The position numbers and the translations under genes are program-made. Positions 1 through 3,903 of a stretch of DNA of 6,332 bases are shown in pieces. This DNA is from Methylobacteriaceae bacterium (GTDB lineage: Bacteria > Pseudomonadota > Alphaproteobacteria > Rhizobiales > Beijerinckiaceae): contig JAFAPJ010000129.1 in the NCBI GenBank assembly GCA_019247255.1, positions 1 to 6,332 of the forward strand. The letters run 5' to 3'. The notes under the pieces are model-generated. The model did no database searches and was not told the origin of the DNA. It saw nothing but the letters and a program-made list of their open reading frames with translations. Positions within the stretch are counted from its first letter, which is position 1. The number at the start of each line of letters is the position of its first letter.

Positions 1-472
1 TGCCGTCATAACCGAAGCGCCGGGTCTTCAGGATCGCAGGCGCCCCGATGACCTCGAGCGCCCGGGCGAGGTCCGCCTCGCTGTCGACGGGTCGGAAAGG
101 GGCGGTCGGGATGCCGAGCCCGGCCACGAAGCTCTTCTCGGCGAGCCGGTCCTGGGCGGTCGCGAGCGCCCGCGGGTCGGGCCAGAGCGGGGCGAGCGCC
201 GCCACGACCTCGGCCGTGCGGGCCGGGACGTTCTCGAACTCGTAAGTCACGACCGCGACCGATCGGGCGAAGGCGGCGAGCGCCGCTTCGTCCTCGTACT
301 CCGCGACCGTCCGGTATGCCGCGACGTCGAAAGCCGGGCTGTCCGGGTCCGGGCAGAAGATATGCGTCCGAAGCCCGAGCCCGGCCGCCGCGAGGGCCAG
401 CATGCGGCCGAGCTGGCCGCCGCCGAGGATCCCGATCGTGGCGCCGGGCGCGACCGGCATCGTCTCAGCCAT
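1..472 (-). CDS. purK: N5-carboxyaminoimidazole ribonucleotide synthase PurK (N-terminal part, cut by window edge)
   Basis: ATP-grasp enzyme of de novo purine synthesis. It uses ATP and bicarbonate to carboxylate aminoimidazole ribonucleotide to N5-CAIR, the substrate of PurE next door. Translating the minus strand gives about 157 residues. An N-terminal nucleotide-binding segment [11 protein letters not shown] lies near residues 14-24, followed by VVTYEFENV near residue 75. QDRLAEK lies around residue 107, and KTRRFGYDG comes just before the window edge. These are the expected PurK blocks in order. The C-terminal ATP-grasp domain lies outside the window. I chose the ATG at 472, which overlaps the end of purE by 8 bases. 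An in-frame ATG at 460, four bases after the purE stop, gives a start ([10 protein letters not shown]) closer to what I recall of relatives and is equally plausible. Neither has a strong Shine-Dalgarno, and translational coupling to purE is likely. Identity is very secure; the exact start is not. Confidence 0.95.
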   Translation of the reverse strand, partial: MAETMPVAPGATIGILGGGQLGRMLALAAAGLGLRTHIFCPDPDSPAFDVAAYRTVAEYEDEAALAAFARSVAVVTYEFENVPARTAEVVAALAPLWPDPRALATAQDRLAEKSFVAGLGIPTAPFRPVDSEADLARALEVIGAPAILKTRRFGYDG

Positions 473-953
473 CGTCGGACGGCATCTCGGCGACGGCGTC
501 CGTCCGCTCCCGCCGCCAGGCAGCGAGGCGGTCCGCAAGCGCCTCATCGGAGAGCGCCAGGATCGCGGCCGCGAGGAGCGCCGCGTTGACGGCGCCGGCC
601 CGGCCGATCGCGAGCGTGCCGACAGGGATCCCGGCCGGCATCTGAACGATCGATAGGAGGCTGTCCTGGCCTGACAGCGCCTCCGACCGGACCGGCACGC
701 CGAGCACCGGCAACGTCGTGAGCGACGCCACCATCCCGGGCAGATGCGCCGCGCCGCCGGCTCCCGCGACGATCACCTTGTAGCCCTCGTCTCGGGCCCC
801 TCTCGCGAAGGCGTAGAGCCGCTCGGGCGTGCGGTGCGCGGAGACGATGCGCTCGTCATGCGCGATCCCGAGCGCGTCGAGCGTCTCGGCCGCGTGCCGC
901 ATGGTCGCCCAGTCGGATTGGCTGCCCATGATGACGGCGACGAGCGGTGGCAT
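465..953 (-). CDS. purE: N5-carboxyaminoimidazole ribonucleotide mutase PurE (class I)
   Basis: Cytosolic enzyme of de novo purine synthesis that moves the carboxyl group of N5-CAIR to carbon 4, giving CAIR. The 162-aa product has the usual length for a class I PurE and all the family blocks: GSQSD at residues 10-14 (phosphate-binding loop), SAHRTP at 38-43 with the catalytic His40, [11 protein letters not shown] at 64-74, PVLGVPV at 82-88, and the long block from LSGQDSLLS (93-101) to GTLAIG (112-117). Class I is supported by the presence of purK immediately downstream, because the pair acts in sequence. The ATG at 953 places the GSQSD motif at the normal distance from the N-terminus. The gene starts 17 bases after the stop of the upstream DUF465 gene, with only a weak purine stretch as ribosome-binding site. 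The last residues overlap the purK start. Confidence 0.97.
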   Translation of the reverse strand: MPPLVAVIMGSQSDWATMRHAAETLDALGIAHDERIVSAHRTPERLYAFARGARDEGYKVIVAGAGGAAHLPGMVASLTTLPVLGVPVRSEALSGQDSLLSIVQMPAGIPVGTLAIGRAGAVNAALLAAAILALSDEALADRLAAWRRERTDAVAEMPSDDG

Positions 954-970
954 AGGGCGCGGCGTCTCGG

Positions 971-1189
971 TCAGGCGATGATGTCGGGCGTGAGCTGGTC
1001 CTCGATGAACGAGATCCGGTCCCGCAGGACGAGCTTGCGCTTTTTCAGCCGTTGGATCTGCAGCTGGTCGCTGACCACGACCTGCTCGAGAGCATCGATC
1101 GCGCTGTCGAGGTCCCGATGTTCTTGCTTGAGGCGCGAGAGTTCGGCCTTCAGCTCGGCCAGGCCGTCATCGTCCTCGTCGAAAGCCAT
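971..1189 (-). CDS. YdcH-type DUF465 small coiled-coil protein, upstream of purE
   Basis: Small protein of 72 residues in the DUF465/YdcH family, whose biochemical role is not established. The sequence begins with an acidic stretch ([10 protein letters not shown]) and continues as an almost continuous heptad-like helix, with leucines and isoleucines at regular spacing through residues 11-66. The family core is [16 protein letters not shown] at residues 44-59, and it ends in [10 protein letters not shown], a tail I recall from DUF465 proteins beside purE in Hyphomicrobiales. The ATG at 1189 is preferred over the in-frame TTG one codon upstream. The ribosome-binding site is weak. It lies 17 bases ahead of purE on the same strand and is probably first in that transcription unit. 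No signal peptide or membrane segment is visible. Its relative at 1346-1519 is divergently oriented. Confidence 0.88.
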   Translation of the reverse strand: MAFDEDDDGLAELKAELSRLKQEHRDLDSAIDALEQVVVSDQLQIQRLKKRKLVLRDRISFIEDQLTPDIIA

Positions 1190-1345
1190 CAAGTCAGTCC
1201 GGAGCGGGCCGCAAGCTCGGCAGGATCATGCGCGTCGGCCGGATTGGCAGCAAGCCGCGCCCGTCGTCAAGGCGAGCCGGCTTGTCACAGGTTTGCCATG
1301 ATTGAGGTTCGCAATCCGCTCCGTCAGCAGGAAGAGGAGACCGGA
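1190..1345. promoter_or_regulatory. Divergent intergenic region between two DUF465 genes
   Basis: This 156-bp gap must hold the start signals of both divergent small genes. On the minus strand a TTGACG hexamer (plus coordinates 1265-1270) could serve as a -35 element, but about 17 bases downstream there is only a poor -10 candidate (CCAATC). On the plus strand TTGTCA at 1282-1287 is a possible -35, again without a convincing -10. I therefore mark the region rather than a specific promoter. No strong inverted repeat or operator is evident. Confidence 0.3.
1334..1340 (+). promoter_or_regulatory. Strong ribosome-binding site deciding the DUF465 start
   Basis: GAGGAGA lies five bases before the ATG at 1346. 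It fixes that codon as the start and argues against the in-frame ATG at 1298, which would add 16 residues unlike the family. Confidence 0.75.
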
Positions 1346-1519
1346 ATGCCGCTCCAGAATCACCTGTCCGAGCTCGAGCGTAAGCACCAGGCGCTCGAGC
1401 GCGAGATCCAGGCCGCCGTCTTGAGCCCGGCCGTGGACGATCTCCGGCTCGCTGAACTGAAGCGTCGCAAGCTCCAGCTGAAGGACGAGATGAACCGGCT
1501 CAAGCGGCCGCTTCACTAA
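1346..1519 (+). CDS. YdcH-type DUF465 small coiled-coil protein (second copy)
   Basis: A 57-residue DUF465/YdcH family protein of unknown biochemical function. The sequence starts MPLQNHLSELERKHQALERE and carries the family signature LAELKRRKLQLKDEMNRL at residues 35-52. It is rich in Lys, Arg, Glu and Leu and is predicted to be a helical hairpin. The length fits the short DUF465 form. The start at 1346 is supported by a GAGGAGA ribosome-binding site; the longer reading from 1298 lacks comparable support. It is a clear homologue of the divergent gene at 971-1189: both share the pattern L-S-x-L-x(3)-H-x(2)-L and the LK-x-RKL-x-L core, but this copy lacks the acidic N-terminus and the TPDIIA tail. 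It is monocistronic and converges on the 90-aa gene at 1561. Confidence 0.88.
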   Translation: MPLQNHLSELERKHQALEREIQAAVLSPAVDDLRLAELKRRKLQLKDEMNRLKRPLH

Positions 1520-1521
1520 GA

Positions 1522-1558
1522 GTCCGCGCCCTCGCCGGCCTCGCCCGGCGCGGCGGAC
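1522..1558. terminator. GC-rich inverted repeat between convergent genes (candidate bidirectional terminator)
   Basis: The 41-bp gap between the plus-strand DUF465 gene and the minus-strand 90-aa gene contains GTCCGC at 1522-1527 complementary to GCGGAC at 1553-1558. Nested inside, GCCGG at 1534-1538 pairs with CCGGC at 1545-1549. The placement suits a shared terminator for convergent genes. There is no T-run on either side, so it is not a textbook intrinsic terminator. Confidence is modest, since such repeats arise easily in GC-rich DNA. Confidence 0.35.
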
Positions 1559-1560
1559 CC

Positions 1561-1833
1561 TCACGCGGCCGGATCGCTGCCGTCGAGACCGAGCGCCTGC
1601 CGGACGGCCTCGACGCCCTTCTCGGCGCCGCGCTCCTGGTCCCGCAGCCGGCGAATGTAGCCCGTGAATTGCGGGGGCAGGCCGTCGTCGCCGAGATAGG
1701 CCGGCTTATCGCCGGTCTCGGTCAGGGTTGCGCGAAGCTTGCGGCCGAGATGCTCGCGCACCTCGTTCGGCAGGCTCGCCCGGTCACGGCCCCCGTCCGG
1801 GCCGTCGCCGCTCTCCGTCCCGCTGTCCTGCAT
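1561..1833 (-). CDS. Conserved-looking 90-aa charged protein of unknown function
   Basis: I do not recognise this gene with certainty. The start at 1833 is well supported by a GGGAGG ribosome-binding site (plus coordinates 1839-1844) five bases upstream; the much longer reading frame upstream is antisense-like shadow across nudC. The 90-aa product has a polar, Gly/Asp-rich N-terminus (residues 1-20), then a predicted amphipathic helix VREHLGRKLRATLTE at 25-39. A loop DKPAYLGDDGLPPQF (42-56) follows, then a second charged helix from about 57 to 82 and a short acidic tail. There is no signal peptide, membrane segment or cysteine. The layout H-L-G-x-K-L-R followed by L-P-x-x-F and a second helix faintly recalls NepR-type anti-sigma factors of Alphaproteobacteria, but the spacing is wrong and I do not assign it. 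It lies 53 bp downstream of nudC on the same strand and may be the last gene of that operon. Confidence 0.75.
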   Translation of the reverse strand: MQDSGTESGDGPDGGRDRASLPNEVREHLGRKLRATLTETGDKPAYLGDDGLPPQFTGYIRRLRDQERGAEKGVEAVRQALGLDGSDPAA

Positions 1834-1886
1834 CCCGACCTCCCGCGGCCAACGCCGATCGCCTGCCCGCGGTTGCGTGTCCACGC

Positions 1887-2813
1887 CTAGCTCACGAGGC
1901 CGAGCCAGTCGCGCAGGAGATAGTTCGCGATCGCCATCGGGGGCGGAGTGATGAGGCCGTCCGGGTGCCGGCGCTCGAGCATGAGCCGCACCTCCGCGCG
2001 ACCGAACCAGCGCGCATCCTCGAGCTCGGTTTCGTCGCGGCGGATCACGTCGTCCAGCGCCTCCGCCCGGCAGCCGATCATCAGCGAGGACGGGAAGGGC
2101 CAGGGCTGGGATACGACGTAGCCGACGGCGCCGACGGTGATCCCGGCCTCCTCCTTGACCTCGCGGCGCACGGCGTCCTCGAGCGTCTCGCCCGGCGAGA
2201 TGAAGCCGGCCAGGCAGGAATAGGAGCCGGCCACGAAGCGGCGCTGCCGGCCGAGAAGGCAGAGGTCGCCGCGCGCCACGAGCATGATCGCGACCGGGTC
2301 GGTCCGGGGAAAATGCTGCGTGCCGCAGCGGGTGCAATCGCGCCGGAGCCCTCCGGCGGACGGCACGGTCCCGGCGCCGCAATGGGCGCAGAAGCCGTGG
2401 CGCGCATGCCAGGAGAGCAGCGACTTCGCTTGGGCCAGGATGCCGAGCTCGTCCGCGGGGACGAGACCGGAAACCGCGATCGTGCGCAGGTCGACCGCCC
2501 TGAAGCCGCGGCCGGCGAGGGCTCCCTCGGCCGCGCCCTCGCCCGTCTGGGTGGCCGCGACAGGCCGTCCGTCGAGGCTGCCGAGCGCGACGAGCGTCGC
2601 GTCAGGTGTCAGCGCGAGGCTTTCGACCGGAAGGAGCCCCGTCCCGGCCTCCTCCGGTCCGGCCAGGAGCACGAGTTCGCCCGCGAGCGCGACCGCGAGC
2701 CCGCCAGGTTGCCGGACGCGTCGCAGGTGATCGTCGGGATCCGTCTCGAGCTCGCTGCGGACGAGCGCGTTGCGCACGAAGCCGAGCCCGTCCGGCGTGC
2801 CCCGTTCCCTCAT
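1887..2813 (-). CDS. nudC: NADH pyrophosphatase / NAD-capped RNA hydrolase NudC (Nudix family)
   Basis: Nudix hydrolase that splits NAD(H) into NMN(H) and AMP and, in characterised members, removes NAD caps from RNA 5' ends. The 308-aa product has the full family architecture. A divergent N-terminal domain spans about 1-135. A zinc ribbon follows with Cys142, Cys145, Cys160 and Cys163. The catalytic Nudix domain has a complete Nudix box from Gly203 to Ile225, in which Glu209, Arg217, Glu218, Glu221, Glu222 and Gly224 are all present. The diagnostic SQPWPFPSS lies at 235-243 and separates NudC from other Nudix enzymes. The start at 2813 is supported by GAGGGA at a 4-base spacing, which overlaps the stop codon of the HIT gene; longer frames upstream run antisense through HIT. 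Nothing suggests loss of activity. Tight coupling to the HIT gene points to a shared role in nucleotide clean-up, which is inference. Confidence 0.97.
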   Translation of the reverse strand: MRERGTPDGLGFVRNALVRSELETDPDDHLRRVRQPGGLAVALAGELVLLAGPEEAGTGLLPVESLALTPDATLVALGSLDGRPVAATQTGEGAAEGALAGRGFRAVDLRTIAVSGLVPADELGILAQAKSLLSWHARHGFCAHCGAGTVPSAGGLRRDCTRCGTQHFPRTDPVAIMLVARGDLCLLGRQRRFVAGSYSCLAGFISPGETLEDAVRREVKEEAGITVGAVGYVVSQPWPFPSSLMIGCRAEALDDVIRRDETELEDARWFGRAEVRLMLERRHPDGLITPPPMAIANYLLRDWLGLVS

Positions 2814-2824
2814 GGCGTCCCTCA
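2814..2824 (-). promoter_or_regulatory. Stop/ribosome-binding-site overlap coupling HIT to nudC
   Basis: Read on the minus strand, the HIT stop TGA runs directly into GAGGGA, which precedes the nudC ATG by four bases. The Shine-Dalgarno shares its first bases with the stop codon, so ribosomes finishing HIT are placed for nudC. This fixes the nudC start at 2813. Confidence 0.7.
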
Positions 2825-3235
2825 CAACTGCGCGAAAAGCGCTCCGGCCCGCTCCGCGAGCGCGGCGGCGGCATGCGCGGGGTAGGGCCGGCGCTCGCCC
2901 GCGCCCCAGACGGGACCGGGCCAGGCCGGATCGGAGCGGAAGCGTCCGACCACATGGAGGTGAAGCTGCGGCACCGCGTTGCCGAGCGCCGCGACGTTGA
3001 CCTTGTCCGGCCGGGCGAGCTCCAGCATCACGCGCGTCGCGAGCCGCCATTCGCCCATCACGGCCGCGGCCTCCTCCTCCGCGATGTCCGACAGCTCCTG
3101 GAGACCGGCGCGGCGCGGGACCAAGATGAGCCATGGAAAGCGGGAATCGTCCATCAACCGCACGGTCGAGACCGGGAGATCCCCGACCGGGATGGTATCG
3201 GCCTCGAGCCGGGGATCGAGCAGAAAGTCGGTCAT
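2822..3235 (-). CDS. HIT-family protein (histidine triad, Q-x-H-x-H variant)
   Basis: A 137-aa histidine-triad superfamily protein. The family comprises nucleotide hydrolases and transferases that act through a covalent nucleotidyl-histidine intermediate. The N-terminal half holds FPWLILVPRR at 33-42 and the helix with ELSDIAEEE (47-55). The active-site strand is NAVPQLHLHVVGRF at 86-99. The triad reads Q90-L-H92-L-H94, so the usual first histidine is glutamine while the presumed nucleophile and the following residues are intact. The motif DPAWPGPVWG at 102-111 is one I recall from a proteobacterial HIT subgroup that shares the Gln. The start ATG at 3235 gives a compact N-terminus, with only a weak AGAG ribosome-binding site. 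nudC follows after 8 bases. The exact substrate cannot be told from sequence. It is not a truncated GalT or a full-length Ap4A hydrolase. Confidence 0.93.
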   Translation of the reverse strand: MTDFLLDPRLEADTIPVGDLPVSTVRLMDDSRFPWLILVPRRAGLQELSDIAEEEAAAVMGEWRLATRVMLELARPDKVNVAALGNAVPQLHLHVVGRFRSDPAWPGPVWGAGERRPYPAHAAAALAERAGALFAQL

Positions 3236-3325
3236 CGCGACCGCTCTACGCCGTCCCGGACCGGGATGCGACCTCCGCGACGCGGCGCGCTCCCGCCGCC
3301 GCCGGCGAGACCAGCCGCCGGGCGA

Positions 3326-3610
3326 CTATCGGCGGCGCAGCGCGAACCAGGTCCGGCGCGGGCGCGGCCGAGCGGGTGGATCCCGGGGCGGCGTCGGCGC
3401 GAAGCTCACGACGTCGCCGCCGACCGCGACGACCCGTACGAGCTCCTCAAGGCTCCGGTCCGCGACGCCGGTCAGGCGCACCGGTTGTCCGGCTCGAGAA
3501 GCCTCCGCCGCGAGCCGGACGAGCTCGGGCAGGGTCTTGCGGCCCGCATCCACGACCAGCACGTCCCCCGGACGGGCGAGATCGAGGGCCGGCACGATCT
3601 GGTCAGGCAC
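3326..3610 (-). CDS. Unrecognised 94-aa protein with internal beta-alpha repeat
   Basis: I do not recognise this protein. The start is taken as GTG at 3610 because a GGGAG ribosome-binding site (plus 3618-3622) lies seven bases upstream; the in-frame TTG at 3616 would sit almost on top of it. The 94-aa product begins VPDQIVPALDLARPGDVLVV. It then shows an alternating pattern: strand VLVVDA, helix TLPELVRLAAEASRAG, strand PVRLTG, helix SLEELVRVVAVGG, strand DVVSFA. It ends in a Pro/Arg-rich basic tail of about 25 residues. The two strand-helix units resemble each other (TLPELVRLAA and SLEELVRVVA). Ordered hydrophobic periodicity and a good ribosome-binding site argue that it is real. No cysteine, signal peptide or membrane helix is seen. 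It sits 90 bp upstream of HIT on the same strand and back to back with the SRP RNA gene, and may head the HIT–nudC operon. Confidence 0.65.
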   Translation of the reverse strand: MPDQIVPALDLARPGDVLVVDAGRKTLPELVRLAAEASRAGQPVRLTGVADRSLEELVRVVAVGGDVVSFAPTPPRDPPARPRPRRTWFALRRR

Positions 3611-3732
3611 AGGCAAACTCCCGAACCGTCAAGCTTCACTTCGCACAATGCGGGCCAGGATTCGGAGTTCCGCGTCCGAGTTCGTCCTGAACCGAACCGC
3701 CTGCGCGCGGCCGAGCTGGCCGGGCGCCTCGC
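3611..3732. promoter_or_regulatory. Divergent gap between the 94-aa gene and ffs
   Basis: This stretch carries the ribosome-binding site of the 94-aa gene (3618-3622) and leads into the ffs promoter. I see no convincing minus-strand promoter: a TTGACG hexamer near 3628 lies too close to the start codon to act as a -35. One GATTC site lies at 3659-3663. No open frame on either strand looks like a gene. Confidence 0.25.
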
Positions 3733-3761
3733 TTGCCAGCGGGTCGGCGAGCGCTCATATG
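3733..3761 (+). promoter_or_regulatory. Candidate promoter of the SRP RNA gene
   Basis: TTGCCA at 3733-3738 matches five of six bases of the TTGACA -35 consensus. After a 17-base spacer comes CATATG at 3756-3761, a moderate -10 element. The predicted start, seven bases downstream, falls on G3768, exactly the first base of the outer SRP RNA helix. The agreement of spacing and RNA 5' end is the main support. The -10 itself is weak against the E. coli consensus. Confidence 0.6.
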
Positions 3762-3767
3762 TCCGTC

Positions 3768-3864
3768 GGGAGGTTGGCGGGGGACGTTTCACTCGCCAAC
3801 CGGGTCAGGTCCGGAAGGAAGCAGCCCTAACGAGACCGAGCGGGTTCTTGTCCAACCTCCCACC
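3768..3864 (+). ncRNA. ffs: Signal recognition particle RNA, small bacterial type (4.5S RNA)
   Basis: RNA component of the signal recognition particle. It binds Ffh and helps the FtsY complex deliver nascent membrane proteins to the translocon. The invariant apical part lies at 3802-3827: GGTCAGGTCC, the GGAA tetraloop at 3813-3816, and GGAAGCAGCC, which form the Ffh-binding symmetric and asymmetric internal loops. The outer helix is perfect over 10 bp, with GGGAGGTTGG at 3768-3777 pairing CCAACCTCCC at 3852-3861. Total length near 97 nt fits the small type without an Alu domain. The 3' end is set a few bases past the helix and is approximate. Placement just before dnaX is an arrangement I recall in Hyphomicrobiales. 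Any reading of this stretch as protein, such as an upstream extension of dnaX, is spurious. Confidence 0.95.
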
Positions 3865-3870
3865 TTTCGG

Positions 3871-3891
3871 GGCGCGCCGCCGGGCCGCGCC
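3871..3891 (+). terminator. GC-rich hairpin after ffs, before dnaX (weak terminator candidate)
   Basis: GGCGCG at 3871-3876 can pair with CGCGCC at 3886-3891 around a 9-base loop. There is no T-run after it, so intrinsic termination would be inefficient. It lies 12 bases before the dnaX ATG and could equally act as a leader structure for dnaX read-through transcripts. Confidence 0.25.
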
Positions 3892-3903
3892 GCTTCGGCA
3901 TCC

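Noticed and set aside
1298..1345. Longer DUF465 start at ATG 1298
   Set aside because: It adds 16 residues unlike the family, and the strong GAGGAGA sits before the ATG at 1346 instead.
3254..3266. Perfect palindrome TCCCGGACCGGGA as a terminator or operator
   Set aside because: With a single central base it cannot form a hairpin loop without losing pairs. It is isolated, lies between two same-strand genes, and is easily explained by GC-rich composition.
3659..3663. GATTC (and GAGTC at 1520-1524) as CcrM methylation sites with regulatory meaning
   Set aside because: GANTC sites in intergenic DNA can matter in Alphaproteobacteria, but single sites prove nothing, others lie inside genes here, and the presence of CcrM is unknown.
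3733..3903. N-terminal extension of dnaX by 57 codons
   Set aside because: It would start at a TTG in the ffs promoter and read through the whole SRP RNA. The extra residues have no DnaX similarity.
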